A stretch of 64,000 bases of DNA from Pseudomonas asiatica (GTDB lineage: Bacteria; Pseudomonadota; Gammaproteobacteria; Pseudomonadales; Pseudomonadaceae). The translations under genes were made by a program, and so were the position numbers. Within the stretch, counting starts at the first letter, position 1; each line of letters begins with the position of its first letter. The stretch is taken from the NCBI RefSeq assembly GCF_040214835.1, contig NZ_CP157874.1:2360001-2424000 (forward strand). Reading direction: 5' to 3'. Shown piece after piece: positions 17,760-26,873 of this stretch. Below the pieces are notes generated by a model, which was given only the letters and a program-made list of their open reading frames with translations, made no database searches and was not told the origin of the DNA.

Positions 17760-17865
17760 GAAGGGCTTCTCTGGACTGGCGGGTAGAAATGCATGCCATC
17801 CCTGAGCATCGCGCGCCCAGTATTCCTTCTGTCTGTCGGCTCAGCCGTAAAAAGAGCGTAAAAAA

Positions 17866-19092
17866 TCAGCCAGGTTGCGCCGCCAGGCTGTTGCTGACAT
17901 TACGCCCCAGCACCAGCACCGTAGCGAAACCGCAGCCCACCAGGGCCGTGGCCAGGCTCAGCAGCACCGAGCTGCCCAGCTGGTCGACGATCCGCCCGCC
18001 GAAGAACGAACCCAGCGCAATGATCACCTGGAACATGGCGACGAACAGCGGCATGCCGCGTTCGACATCCTTGGGCGCGACGACGAACATCCAGATACTG
18101 GCGCAGGCCGGGAACGCGCCGAAGGCGAAGCCCCACAACCCGATCAGCATCGCTGCGCCGGTCATGCCGGTGGCGAAATGAGGGAACAGGGCAGTGCTGG
18201 TGCCGATCATCAACGCTACCAGCAGCAGGGTGTGACGTACGCTGCGGTTGGCGGCGAAACCGGCGAAGATATTGCCGAATACCCCGGCCACGCCATAAAG
18301 CAGCAGCAACGAGCCAATGGTCGGCCCATCGAAGCCGGAGCTTTGTTTGAAGAAGGGCGCGACATAGGTGTACGCGGCAAAGTGCGCCAGGCCGATCAGC
18401 AACACGGCGATCAGGCCAACCCGCGCCTGTGGGTTGATGAACAGGGCCGGCAGGTCGCTGATGCGAATGGCCTTGTCCGGGTTGAGCCGCGGGAGCAACA
18501 GGATCTGCGCCAGCAGCACCGGTACGCCCAGTAACGCGGTTACCAGAAAGGTCATGCGCCAGCCCATCAGGCCGCTCAACCAGGTGCCTACCGGCACGCC
18601 CAGCACGGTGGCCAGGGTTACACCGACCATGATGATCGAGGTGGCCTGGGCTACGCCGACGCCCTTGGGCGCCAGGCGGCCGCTGAGGGCAATGGCCGTC
18701 GCCCAGAAGCCGCCGATACTCACGCCCAGCAGCACGCGGCCGAACAGCAGCAGGTTGAAGTCACTGGCGTAGGCCACCACCGCGTTGGCGATGATCATGA
18801 TCAGCGTCAGGCCGATCAGCAGGTAGCGACGGTCCAGGGCGCCAATGCCCACCGACAGTAGCGGGGCGGCGAGGGCGGCCATGATGCCGGGCAGGGTGAC
18901 CATCAGGCCGGCGTGGCCTGCACTGATGCCAAGGTCGCTGGCGACATCGTTGAGTACACCCACCGGCAGGAATTCGCTGGTCACCAGGGCGAAGGCGCCG
19001 ACGGCGACCGAAAGGATTGCCAGCCACTGCTGGCTGACGCTTTGTTGATCATGTTCGGGGAGGCCGCTAGGGGCCTGGCTGGCACTTGGCAT
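17866..19092 (-). CDS. MFS transporter, SotB/AraJ-like (drug:H+ antiporter-1 type)
   Basis: 408 residues from ATG 19092; a TTG five codons upstream is an alternative. Twelve hydrophobic helices; the SEFLPVG motif after helix 1 and GRVLLGVSIGGFWATA in helix 4 are typical of the sugar-efflux/arabinose-efflux branch of the DHA1 family. Probably a proton-driven exporter of a small metabolite; substrate unknown. No regulator is adjacent, and the downstream neighbour is kup on the same strand. Confidence 0.87.
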   Translation of the reverse strand: MPSASQAPSGLPEHDQQSVSQQWLAILSVAVGAFALVTSEFLPVGVLNDVASDLGISAGHAGLMVTLPGIMAALAAPLLSVGIGALDRRYLLIGLTLIMIIANAVVAYASDFNLLLFGRVLLGVSIGGFWATAIALSGRLAPKGVGVAQATSIIMVGVTLATVLGVPVGTWLSGLMGWRMTFLVTALLGVPVLLAQILLLPRLNPDKAIRISDLPALFINPQARVGLIAVLLIGLAHFAAYTYVAPFFKQSSGFDGPTIGSLLLLYGVAGVFGNIFAGFAANRSVRHTLLLVALMIGTSTALFPHFATGMTGAAMLIGLWGFAFGAFPACASIWMFVVAPKDVERGMPLFVAMFQVIIALGSFFGGRIVDQLGSSVLLSLATALVGCGFATVLVLGRNVSNSLAAQPG

Positions 19093-19293
19093 GGTATTGG
19101 ATTCCAAGAGATGGATGTCGCCTGAAGCAGGCGCAAGGAGCGGGGGAAATTTGCTGGCGATTATAGGGGGCGCTTTTGCCAGGCCAACATGCGGGTCGCT
19201 CGATAGTAATCATCAGCGCAATCGATGAAACGCCTTGCGCAGAGCGCCCGCTGTTGGAGGCGGAGTAATGCTGCAGGTTCCGCAAGCAAGCTT

Positions 19294-20157
19294 TCAGCGG
19301 CGCTGGCCAACCAGCGCAGCGCCTGCGCAGGCCAGGGCAATCGCTGCAATGCCCAGCCACTGGAGCAGCGTCAGCACCTCGTTGAGGATCAGCCAGCCGG
19401 CTATGGCCCCGGCGGCGGGGGAAGCGCTGAGCAGCACGCCAAAGATGCTCGGTGGCAGGTGCCGCATCGCATACATGTCGAGCAGGAAGGGCACGGTGCT
19501 GGAGAGCAGGGCGACGCCCAGGCCTACCGTGAGCACCCAGGGCGCCAGCAGGTCGGTACCTGCCTGGTCAACGCCTAAGGGTACACCCAGCAACGCTGCG
19601 AACAACATCCCGGTGGCGACCGCCTGCTTGCCGTGAACCGCCACCTTGCTGCCGAGCATCACATACAGCCCCCAGGCCAGTGCAGCGGCGAGCGAGTACA
19701 ACACCCCGCGCAGGTCCAGGCCATGGCTATCCGTACCCCAGGGCAGCAAGGTGAGGCCGGCGACCGACAAGGCGATCCAGAGCAGGTCGATTCGGCGTCG
19801 GGAAGACAACAAGGCAGCCCCCAGAGGGCCGATCACCTCGATGGACACCGCGATACCAACCGGGATGTAGAGAAATGCCCGATAGATAAGCAGATTCATC
19901 AGCCCCATCATCACGCCGTAGCCCAGCAGGTGAAGCATGTTCGCCTGCTGCCAGATGCGCCAGGGCCGCAACACGGCCAGCAGGATCACGGCTGACAGGC
20001 CTAGGCGCAGCGCGGCCACGCCCTCGGGGCCGACCAGTGGGAACAGGGTCTTGGCCAAGGCAGCACCGGTCTGCACAGACACCAGGGCGGCGATGGCAGC
20101 GCCGACAGGAGCGAATGCTCCAACACTTTTCGAGTCCACGCTCGTCTCCAGCGACAT
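19294..20157 (-). CDS. DMT-superfamily (EamA) exporter, RhtA-like
   Basis: 287 residues from ATG 20157; the open frame extends upstream into non-coding sequence with no protein character. Ten hydrophobic helices in two EamA repeats, with SIEVIGPLGAALLSSRR in the middle and a VLLSASPAAGAIAGWLILNE segment late in the protein, resemble the threonine/homoserine exporter RhtA. A Lrp/AsnC regulator is divergently transcribed 89 bases away, a usual pairing for amino-acid exporters. The amino-acid specificity is inferred from this, not shown. Confidence 0.87.
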   Translation of the reverse strand: MSLETSVDSKSVGAFAPVGAAIAALVSVQTGAALAKTLFPLVGPEGVAALRLGLSAVILLAVLRPWRIWQQANMLHLLGYGVMMGLMNLLIYRAFLYIPVGIAVSIEVIGPLGAALLSSRRRIDLLWIALSVAGLTLLPWGTDSHGLDLRGVLYSLAAALAWGLYVMLGSKVAVHGKQAVATGMLFAALLGVPLGVDQAGTDLLAPWVLTVGLGVALLSSTVPFLLDMYAMRHLPPSIFGVLLSASPAAGAIAGWLILNEVLTLLQWLGIAAIALACAGAALVGQRR

Positions 20158-20246
20158 ACGAGACGCAATTTTAGGGCTCGGCGTTCGAAGGAATTGCTGT
20201 GAAAATAGCCCCCTGATGAGCGAACTGCTTTCTTTGGAACCCGAAA

Positions 20247-20723
20247 ATGAGTGACTCCACCAGCCGCCCGCTTGACGGCTTCGATCATGCGATTCTGCGG
20301 CTGCTTCAGCGCGACAACAAAACCTCCCAGCGAGCGATTGCCGAGGAAATCGGCCTGTCCACGCCTGCTGTACAGCGGCGTATCGCCCAGATGGAGGCAA
20401 GCGAGGTGATCGTCGCCAACGCTGCGGTGATCGCCCCGGAGAGTGTCGGCCAGATGATTACCGCCATTGTCGAATCGCGCTTGCGGGACGACCGATCCCT
20501 GGTGATGGACCGCGCCAAGCGGTACTTCGCCAATGTCGAGGAGATACAGCAGTGTTACTTCGTCAACGGCGGGGTTTCGTTCATCATCGTCATGCTTGCC
20601 CGTGATGTGGCGCATTTCGAAAAGCTGGTCAGGCTGCATTTTGCGGATAACGAGGACATCCTGACCTACCGAACGCTGATTGTTCTGGACAAGGTCAAGG
20701 TCGGGTTGTCTGTTCCGGTCTGA
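20247..20723 (+). CDS. Lrp/AsnC-family transcriptional regulator
   Basis: 158 residues: N-terminal helix-turn-helix (LDGFDHAILRLLQRDNKTSQRAIAEEIGLSTPAVQRRI region) and a C-terminal RAM/ligand-binding domain (YFVNGGVSFIIVMLARDVAHFEKLV). It likely senses an amino acid and controls the divergent EamA exporter. It is a normal-length family member with no anomalies. Confidence 0.93.
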   Translation: MSDSTSRPLDGFDHAILRLLQRDNKTSQRAIAEEIGLSTPAVQRRIAQMEASEVIVANAAVIAPESVGQMITAIVESRLRDDRSLVMDRAKRYFANVEEIQQCYFVNGGVSFIIVMLARDVAHFEKLVRLHFADNEDILTYRTLIVLDKVKVGLSVPV

Positions 20724-20762
20724 CCCGCGAAGCAGGCGCCGCGGTGGATAGCGCGGGCTTCG

Positions 20763-20788
20763 GTGGAGGACACGCAAGCGTCCTCCAC
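20763..20788. terminator. Bidirectional terminator-like hairpin
   Basis: GTGGAGGAC and GTCCTCCAC pair perfectly around an 8-base loop, midway between the convergent lrp-type and universal-stress genes. Confidence 0.6.
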
Positions 20789-20800
20789 AACACCTGCATC

Positions 20801-21676
20801 CTATGGCGACACCAGCACATCGCATTGGGATTCGTTCAGCACATGCTTGGTTACACTGCCTATCAGCAGCTCTTCAAGCGCGCTTTCCCCTTGCTTGCCA
20901 ACCACGATCAGGTCGCATTCCAGCTCTTGTTCCTGCTCGGCAATCCGCCAGCCAGGGTCGCCATGCACCACGATCTGCCGAGCATCTGCCACTCCGGCGG
21001 TTTCGCTCAAGGCCGCGAGCTGCTTCACCGCATCCTTGCGGATGACATTGCGGTAGTGTGCAAGCGTGTCATGGTCGATGTGGGCGAAGCGCATGCTGCC
21101 TTCGAACGGCGCTTCGTACACATGCAACAGAATGATCTCGGCCTGTGGGGCAATGGCTTTTGCCAGTTCGATGGAGCGCAGTGATGAAGGCGAAAAATCA
21201 ACTGCAACCAGCAAGGTCCGGTAGGCATCGCGTGGCGCCTGTTTGACCACCAGTAAAGGGCAGGGCATGCGGTTCAGCATCTTCTGCACAGTGGAGCCCA
21301 GCAGCAGGCGCCGCGCCACGCTCTGGCCCTTCGCCCCGCACACCAGCAGGTCGCTGCGTTTATCCTGCACCACACGGGTGATCTCCGTGGTCACCGAGCC
21401 GTGCGCGACCTGCACGCCAGCGGCGATGTCATGGCGCTGGAACAGCATTGCAGCCAGTGCGCGAATTTTTTCGCCTGCGGTGTCCAGCACGCGTTTCAGC
21501 AGGTCGTCACCCGGTGCCACCAGCTGTTTCAGGCGCTCGAAGGGGGCCGGGTTGGCAACGTACAGCAGGTCCAGCGATGCCTGTTGCTCCTTGCTCAGGT
21601 ACGCAGCGCGTTCTGCCGCGTTGCGGGCAGAAGTGGACAGGTCGGTGGCTACCAGTATGTGGTTCAGCGGGCTCAT
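20801..21676 (-). CDS. Tandem-domain universal stress protein (UspA family)
   Basis: 291 residues from ATG 21676 (AAGGAG upstream; the frame extends further but without support). Two Usp domains: NHILVATDLSTSARNAAE at the start and RTLLVAVDFSPSSLRSIE from about residue 155, each ending with a GxxG-type nucleotide loop (GAKGQSVARRLLLGSTVQK and GKQGESALEELLIGSVTK). Tandem Usps of this type in pseudomonads often belong to the ANR (low-oxygen) regulon, and an ANR-box-like sequence lies 125 bases upstream. Cytoplasmic, stress-survival role inferred. Confidence 0.93.
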   Translation of the reverse strand: MSPLNHILVATDLSTSARNAAERAAYLSKEQQASLDLLYVANPAPFERLKQLVAPGDDLLKRVLDTAGEKIRALAAMLFQRHDIAAGVQVAHGSVTTEITRVVQDKRSDLLVCGAKGQSVARRLLLGSTVQKMLNRMPCPLLVVKQAPRDAYRTLLVAVDFSPSSLRSIELAKAIAPQAEIILLHVYEAPFEGSMRFAHIDHDTLAHYRNVIRKDAVKQLAALSETAGVADARQIVVHGDPGWRIAEQEQELECDLIVVGKQGESALEELLIGSVTKHVLNESQCDVLVSP

Positions 21677-21800
21677 GTGGGGCTCCTTGTCCAAAGCCGC
21701 GCACAGTGATCGATGGCGATGGCCTTGAGCACAATGCGCATGGCGGTTTTCGATTCGTTCCTTGCTGACAGCCATCGTCTCGCGAACCGAGGCCGGCGGC

Positions 21801-21814
21801 TTGATATGCGTCAA
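21801..21814 (-). promoter_or_regulatory. ANR/FNR box upstream of the universal stress gene
   Basis: TTGATATGCGTCAA on the plus strand (TTGACGCATATCAA on the gene strand) matches TTGAY-N4-RTCAA exactly. Placed 125 bases before the start codon, it predicts a start site near 21,770 with a leader of about 95 bases. Confidence 0.6.
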
Positions 21815-21903
21815 TGGAGTGAAGGACCGAGCTCGAACTGACCACTGCTCCGCACCACCTCAACGCCAGCGGGCTGCCTATGAATTAGCCAGGGCGACGC
21901 GCA

Positions 21904-22755
21904 TCACAACCCCACGCTGGCGCGCACCATCGCATAGGCCTGGCGCACCAGCGGGTTCACGGTGTTGGCCCGCACCCACAGGTAGTAGGTCACGTCGGGC
22001 AGTGTCGGCAGGCCATCGCTTTGCCCTAGCACGCGCATGTCGGGGCCGACCATTTCCTGGCTGCGTGCGGTAATGCCCAGGCCCGCGCGCACCGCCGCCT
22101 TGACGCCGATCAGGTTGGATGCCAGATAGGCCTGGCGCCAGGCGATGCCGGCTTGCTCCAGCGCCTCCAGCGCCAGCTTGCGGTACAGGCTGGGTTCGTC
22201 CACCAGCACCAGCGGCAGGGGCTCCCCCGGCAGGTGCTGATAGTGCGCCGCGCATATCCACCACACCGGCGAGGTGCGCAACGCAAAGCCTTCCAGGCCC
22301 GGCGCGGTGCGGGTCGAGATGACCATGTCGACCTTGCCGCGCTGCAGGTCTTCCATCAGGAACGGGCTGCGGCCAACGTCGATCTCCAGGCGCAGGTTGG
22401 GCGCCGAGCGGGCGATGTGGCTGAGCAGTGGCGGCAGGATGGTGTCGGCGATGTCGTGGGGCGAGCCGATCCGCAGCACGCCGCTGGGGCCGTCCTGGCG
22501 CAGGCCGGCGAGGGCCTCGTCGTTGAGCGTGAGCATCTGCCGGGCATGGCGCAACAGCTGGCGGCCGGCATCGGTCAGGGACTTGTGGCGACCTTGCTTG
22601 CGCAACAGCGGCACGCCCACCTGCTGCTCCAGGCGCTGCATGTGCTGGGTCACCGAAGCCTGGGTGCGGCCCAGGTTACGGCCGGCCTCGGCGAAGCTTG
22701 AGTGGTCGGCGATGGCGACAAAGGTGCGGAGCAGGTCGAGGTCGAGGGCGCTCAT
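21904..22755 (-). CDS. LysR-family regulator, divergent from the amino-acid ABC transporter
   Basis: 283 residues. N-terminal HTH (LDLLRTFVAIADHSSFAEAGRNLGRTQASVTQHMQRLE region) and a periplasmic-binding-like effector domain (GVLRIGSPHDIADTILPPLL). Divergent from the substrate-binding gene at 23042 across 286 bases that contain an AAAGAT-N5-ATCTTT dyad, so it probably controls the sulfur/amino-acid block to the right. The inducer is unknown; an organosulfur amino acid or derivative is a reasonable guess from the target genes. Confidence 0.9.
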   Translation of the reverse strand: MSALDLDLLRTFVAIADHSSFAEAGRNLGRTQASVTQHMQRLEQQVGVPLLRKQGRHKSLTDAGRQLLRHARQMLTLNDEALAGLRQDGPSGVLRIGSPHDIADTILPPLLSHIARSAPNLRLEIDVGRSPFLMEDLQRGKVDMVISTRTAPGLEGFALRTSPVWWICAAHYQHLPGEPLPLVLVDEPSLYRKLALEALEQAGIAWRQAYLASNLIGVKAAVRAGLGITARSQEMVGPDMRVLGQSDGLPTLPDVTYYLWVRANTVNPLVRQAYAMVRASVGL

Positions 22756-22827
22756 GGGGTCGGCCGGGTAGGGAGGTGGGGCGGGGCGCGGTGCTTTCCC
22801 GCTGTTTTACATTACTGATGGTCGGTT

Positions 22828-22844
22828 AAAGATAATGAATCTTT
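22828..22844. promoter_or_regulatory. Dyad in the LysR/ABC divergent promoter
   Basis: AAAGAT-AATGA-ATCTTT is a perfect dyad 73 bases upstream of the LysR start codon and about 200 bases before the ABC operon. It fits a LysR recognition site (T-N11-A type), but no binding data exist. Confidence 0.4.
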
Positions 22845-23041
22845 ATCTGTTGGTCGATTGGATATCACCGCTCGATAGGGATTCTCCAGCAATTACGGTG
22901 CTTATGCCCGTTTTGCAAGTTTTCTGGATGCGCTGCGTTATAACGATAGGCAATATTTGAATTTCCCCTCGCCCCTGCAACTTCCTAGGATGCGCCCTCA
23001 TTGGCCGGGTGTTCCGGCTGCCGGGATGAGGAGCCCCCACC

Positions 23042-23881
23042 ATGTCGCTGTCCACCTTTGCCCGTCGCGGGCTGTTCGCATCGTTGCTGGCCACCGCTAC
23101 CCTGGCCACCAGCGGCCTGGCCCAGGCCGATGCCACCCTGGACAAGATCCAGCAGCGGCACAAGCTGGCCGTGGGTGTGGTGCTTTCCGGTGGCCCGTTC
23201 GGTGCCATCGACCCGGCCACCCGCGAGCCGATCGGTTTCAGCGTCGACCTGGCCCGTGACCTGGCACGCCAGCTGGGCGTGGCGGTCGATCTGGTCGCCG
23301 TGCAACCGGCCAACCGCGTGCAGTTTCTGCAGCAGGGCAAGGTCGACCTGCTGATCGCCAACATGGAATGGACCCCCGAGCGTGACAAGCTGTTGGGCCA
23401 CGTGCCCACGCCGTTCTACCGTGTCGGCGGCACCGCAGCATTGGTCAAGGACAGCCCGATCAAGACCTGGGCCGACCTCAAGGGCCAGCCGGTGTGCACC
23501 AGCCAGGGCAGCAGCTACACCCAGGCGCTGGTGGAACTGGGCGCCGACCTCAAGGCTTTCAAGACCTCCGCCGAATCGCTGCTGGCCCTGCGTGGCAACA
23601 ACTGCGTGGCCGCGGTGCACGATGCCACGCTGATCAACCCGCTGCTGGCCAAGGGCGGCGAGTGGGGCGCCTACCGCGCCCTGGCTCCCGAGCTCAATCC
23701 GGCGCCATCGGTGATCTGGACGCGCCTGGGCGAGACCGACACCCAGCAGCGCCTGGACCCATTCGTCAAGCAATGGCACCGCAGCGGCTGGCTGATCGAA
23801 CGTGAGCAGGCCAACCACATCACCCCGGCCTCGCCTGCGCTGGTGGAGCTGCGCACCAAGCTGCAGGGCGAAGGCGCCTGA
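23042..23881 (+). CDS. Amino-acid ABC transporter, periplasmic substrate-binding protein
   Basis: 279 residues. The signal peptide (GLFASLLATATLATSGLAQA) is followed by a family 3 solute-binding domain: LAVGVVLSGGPFGAID, GFSVDLARDLARQLGV and the ligand-loop region VDLLIANMEWTPERD. It has several cysteines. The TGA overlaps the first base of the next ATG, so it is translationally coupled to the permeases. In this context (cysteine-dioxygenase-like and cystathionine-lyase genes downstream) cystine, cysteine or another sulfur amino acid is the likely ligand; this is inference. Confidence 0.92.
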   Translation: MSLSTFARRGLFASLLATATLATSGLAQADATLDKIQQRHKLAVGVVLSGGPFGAIDPATREPIGFSVDLARDLARQLGVAVDLVAVQPANRVQFLQQGKVDLLIANMEWTPERDKLLGHVPTPFYRVGGTAALVKDSPIKTWADLKGQPVCTSQGSSYTQALVELGADLKAFKTSAESLLALRGNNCVAAVHDATLINPLLAKGGEWGAYRALAPELNPAPSVIWTRLGETDTQQRLDPFVKQWHRSGWLIEREQANHITPASPALVELRTKLQGEGA

Positions 23882-24615
23882 TGAGCGAGGCTCTGCACTG
23901 GCTGGTCGGGCAGCTCGCCCGAGTTGGCCTGAACTACAACTTCCTGTTCGACGGCTACGCCAGCGGCAAGCTGCTGGAAGGTGCGCTGACCACGCTCTGG
24001 CTGTGCCTGTTCAGCATCGCCGGCAGCCTGCTGGTCGGCGTGCTGCTGGCGGCGGCGCTCACCGCCAGGAGCCGCTGGCTGGCCTGGCCGGCGCGGGCCT
24101 TCATCGAGGTCACGCGCAACACGCCGACGCTGGTGCAGCTGTACTGCGCGTTCCTGGTGCTGAACATGCTCATCAGCCAGAGCCTGGGCAATGCCAACCC
24201 GATGACACCCTTTGCCTGGGTGGTGCTGGTGATTGCCCTGCACAAGGGCGCCTTCCATGCCGAGGCTTTGCGCGCCGGCATCGAGGCGGTGCCGACGGTG
24301 ACCCTGGAGGCGGCCAGCTCGTTGGCCTTCAGCCGTCGCCAGCAACTGCTGCAGGTGCAACTACCGTTGGCCGTGCGTTTCGCCCTGCCGGCGCTGGTCA
24401 ACAACCTGATCGACCTGGTGAAGATGACTGCCGTGGCCTCGGCGATTGCCGTCAACGACATCACCTACGCCTCGATCATGATCTGGACCCAGGGCGACAA
24501 CGTCATCGAACTGATGATCCTGATCCTGGCTTTCTTCGGCCTGCTCAGCTTCGCCGTCAACTGTGCCGGTCGCGCCCTGGAAGCGCGCCTGAGGATGCCT
24601 GGCTATGGCCACTGA
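23881..24615 (+). CDS. Polar amino-acid ABC transporter, permease 1
   Basis: 244 residues of the HisM/GlnP family: about five helices, the TTLWLCLFSIAGSLLVG start, VTRNTPTLVQLY (the family's R-N-T-P motif) and the EAA loop AEALRAGIEAVPTVTLEAASSLAFS. It overlaps the upstream gene by one base and the second permease by eleven, implying a coupled operon of a heterodimeric permease. Confidence 0.93.
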   Translation: MSEALHWLVGQLARVGLNYNFLFDGYASGKLLEGALTTLWLCLFSIAGSLLVGVLLAAALTARSRWLAWPARAFIEVTRNTPTLVQLYCAFLVLNMLISQSLGNANPMTPFAWVVLVIALHKGAFHAEALRAGIEAVPTVTLEAASSLAFSRRQQLLQVQLPLAVRFALPALVNNLIDLVKMTAVASAIAVNDITYASIMIWTQGDNVIELMILILAFFGLLSFAVNCAGRALEARLRMPGYGH

Positions 24616-25285
24616 GAACCTCGCCGCGCTGTGGCATTGGTCACCGACCCTGGGCGCAGGCCTGTTGCAGAACATTCAGATCAGCGTCGGCGCCATTGCC
24701 CTGGGCACGCTGCTGGGCTTGTTGCTGGGCATCCTGTTGCTGTCGCCGGTAGCGCCGCTGCGCGGCATCGCGCGCCTGTGGGTGCAGGTGTTTCGCAATG
24801 CGCCGTGGCTGGTATTGATCTACTTCACCTCGTACGTGTTCCCTTTCGATATCCAGGTTGCCGGCACCTGGCTGGCCTTCCCCGACTGGCTGAAGGTCAC
24901 CATCGGCCTGGCGCTGCCGGCCAGTGCCAATGTTGCCGAAATCTTCCGTGGTGCAGTCGCCTCGATCCCGGCCACCCAGTGGGAGGCTGCGCGCTCGCTG
25001 GCCTTCAGCCGCGCGCAGATCTTCCGGTCGATCATCCTGCCGCAGTGCCTGCGACGCATGCTGCCGCCGTGGATGAACCTGTATGCGGTGGTGACCATGG
25101 GCACCGCCCTGGCTTCGCTGGTGGGCGTGCACGACCTGATCGACAGCGCGCAGATTGCCGCCAATACCGTCAACCGCAGCGGCTTCACCGTGCTGGTGTA
25201 CTTCAGCGTGCTGGCGCTGTTCTTCGCCTACTGTTACCCGATTGCCCGCCTGACCCAACGCCTGGAGCGTCGCTATGCCTTCTGA
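24605..25285 (+). CDS. Polar amino-acid ABC transporter, permease 2
   Basis: 226 residues of the same family as its upstream neighbour: VFRNAPWLVLIYF and the EAA loop AEIFRGAVASIPATQWEAARSLAFS. It starts inside permease 1 and ends inside the ATPase start (11-base overlaps both sides), so synthesis is coupled. Confidence 0.93.
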   Translation: MATENLAALWHWSPTLGAGLLQNIQISVGAIALGTLLGLLLGILLLSPVAPLRGIARLWVQVFRNAPWLVLIYFTSYVFPFDIQVAGTWLAFPDWLKVTIGLALPASANVAEIFRGAVASIPATQWEAARSLAFSRAQIFRSIILPQCLRRMLPPWMNLYAVVTMGTALASLVGVHDLIDSAQIAANTVNRSGFTVLVYFSVLALFFAYCYPIARLTQRLERRYAF

Positions 25286-26093
25286 ACCCTTGATCCAGCT
25301 GCGTGACGTGCACCTGGCCTTCGCCGACAACCCGGTGCTGCGCGGTATCGACCTCGATGTGCAGGCCGGCCAGGCGGTGTCGATCATTGGCCCGTCGGGT
25401 TCGGGGAAGTCGACCATCCTGCGCTGCATGACCGGCCTGTTGCGGCCGCAGCAGGGCAGCATCCGTATCGGCGGTACCCAGGTCGAGCGCTTGCGGGGCG
25501 AGGCCGAGCTGATTGCGCTGCGCAAGCAGGTGGGCTTCGTTTTCCAGCAGTACAACCTGTTTCCGCACCTGAGCGTGCTGGACAATCTGCTGATCGCCCC
25601 GACCAAGGTACTCGGTCGCCAGCGTGGCGAAGCTCGCGATCTGGCCCTGGCGCTGCTCGACAAGGTACGCCTGGGCCACAAGGCCGCGGCGTTTCCGGGC
25701 GAACTGTCGGGTGGGCAGCAGCAGCGCGTGGCCATCGCTCGCGCCCTGGCGATGCGGCCCAGGTTGATCCTGTTCGACGAAGTGACCTCGGCGCTGGACC
25801 CGGAGATGGTCGGCGAAGTGCTGGCGGTGATCCGCGAGCTGACCGAGGAGGGCATGACCTGTGTGCTGGTTACCCATGAAATGCGCTTTGCCGAAGAGAT
25901 CAGCGACCGGGTGTATTTCACCGAGCATGGCCGCATCGTCGAGCACGGCAGCGCCGAACAGCTGTTCCGCGCCCCGCAGCACGAACGTACCCGCGCTTTC
26001 CTGCAGCATGCGCTGGGCGAGGGCGGGCAGCGTCCGAGCCGCCCGGCGCCCGATGTATTCAGCAACCTGGGGCGCTACAGCCTCAGCGTTTGA
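25275..26093 (+). CDS. Amino-acid ABC transporter, ATP-binding protein
   Basis: 272 residues with Walker A GPSGSGKST, Q-loop VFQQYNLFPHLSV, the ABC signature [15 protein letters not shown], Walker B LILFDEVTSALDPE and the H-loop VTHEM. It powers the importer encoded by the three preceding genes. The C-terminal 25 residues after LQHALGEG are an unusual proline/arginine-rich extension. The cysteine-dioxygenase-like gene follows after 29 bases. Confidence 0.95.
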   Translation: MPSEPLIQLRDVHLAFADNPVLRGIDLDVQAGQAVSIIGPSGSGKSTILRCMTGLLRPQQGSIRIGGTQVERLRGEAELIALRKQVGFVFQQYNLFPHLSVLDNLLIAPTKVLGRQRGEARDLALALLDKVRLGHKAAAFPGELSGGQQQRVAIARALAMRPRLILFDEVTSALDPEMVGEVLAVIRELTEEGMTCVLVTHEMRFAEEISDRVYFTEHGRIVEHGSAEQLFRAPQHERTRAFLQHALGEGGQRPSRPAPDVFSNLGRYSLSV

Positions 26094-26122
26094 TTTCCGC
26101 TAGCGAAGAAGAGAGACCGAGC

Positions 26123-26713
26123 ATGTCCCGTGATTCCGTGATCCAGCCGTTCCTGGCGCAAGTGCGCGCCATCCATGCGCGGGGCGTCGATCGCGCCGCG
26201 CTGCAGCAGATCGTCGTTTTGCTCGAAGGGCTGGCCGAGTGCCGCGAGCTGTTCAACTTCGAGCGCTTTCCGGCGCCGGATGCTGCGAGTGGCGAGACCC
26301 AGTTCCGCTATCGCCTGAACGACGACGGCGAGTCGCCGACCTTGTATGTCAACTCGCTACTGCCGGGCAAGGCGACCTTGCCGCACAACCACGAGACCTG
26401 GGCAATCATCGTTGCTGTCGAGGGGCAGGAACTGAACCGGGTGTACCGCCGCGAGGATGACGGCAGCGACCCGGCCCGTGCCCGCCTGGCGCTGGAGCGC
26501 GAGATCGTGGTGCAACCGGGGACCTCGGTGGCCTTCCTGGGCGAGGACCTGCATGGCATTCGCGTCGAAGGCGATAAACCGACCTTGCACTTCCACCTTT
26601 ATGGCCGGCCGCTGGAGTCGCTGGAAAACCGCTATGGGGTCAAGGACGACGGCAGCGTGGTGAACTACAACAAGTCACAGATGGCGCCTTCGATCGAGGC
26701 TTATGGCCTTTGA
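26123..26713 (+). CDS. Cysteine dioxygenase-family cupin (thiol dioxygenase)
   Basis: 196 residues from ATG 26123; an in-frame TTG at 26090 is less likely. The cupin core carries the expected three-histidine iron site: H88 and H90 (LPHNHETWAI) and H144 (EDLHGIR), with the conserved Tyr in FHLYGRP (Y160). Members of the family oxidise cysteine or 3-mercaptopropionate to the sulfinic acid. No Cys equivalent to the Cys-Tyr crosslink site of mammalian enzymes is obvious, so 3-mercaptopropionate or another thiol is possible. The location beside an importer and a cystathionine-lyase fusion points to organosulfur catabolism. Confidence 0.85.
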   Translation: MSRDSVIQPFLAQVRAIHARGVDRAALQQIVVLLEGLAECRELFNFERFPAPDAASGETQFRYRLNDDGESPTLYVNSLLPGKATLPHNHETWAIIVAVEGQELNRVYRREDDGSDPARARLALEREIVVQPGTSVAFLGEDLHGIRVEGDKPTLHFHLYGRPLESLENRYGVKDDGSVVNYNKSQMAPSIEAYGL

Positions 26714-26721
26714 TGTGTGCG

Positions 26722-26833
26722 GCCTGTGCCGGCCCTTTCGCGGGTGAACCCGCTCCCACAAGTAATGCACGGCTTGTAAGCACGGCGCGGTCCCTGTGGG
26801 AGCGGGTTCACCCGCGAAGAGGCCGGCACAGGC
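26722..26833. repeat. Long REP-type palindrome
   Basis: GCCTGTGCCGGCC at the left edge and GGCCGGCACAGGC at the right are exact complements, enclosing an inverted REP pair (CGCGGGTGAACCCGCTCCCACA / TGTGGGAGCGGGTTCACCCGCG in shortened form). The potential stem is nearly 40 bp. It lies between the dioxygenase gene and the rhodanese-lyase fusion and could attenuate transcription between them. Confidence 0.85.
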
Positions 26834-26873
26834 ACCGCATTTTCCCAACCTGATCGACCAAGGACTGCGTCCC

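Noticed and set aside
19108..19293. Small ORF between the MFS and DMT exporter genes
   Set aside because: Open frames here have no ribosome site and run through low-complexity antisense sequence; no gene called.
22845..23041. Riboswitch or leader peptide before the ABC operon
   Set aside because: I looked for a conserved aptamer or a short Cys-rich leader and saw none; the region shows only the dyad and an AT-rich promoter stretch.
24641..26065. Minus-strand open frame (474 codons) opposite the ABC operon
   Set aside because: Shadow of permease and ATPase genes; composition abnormal and no start context.
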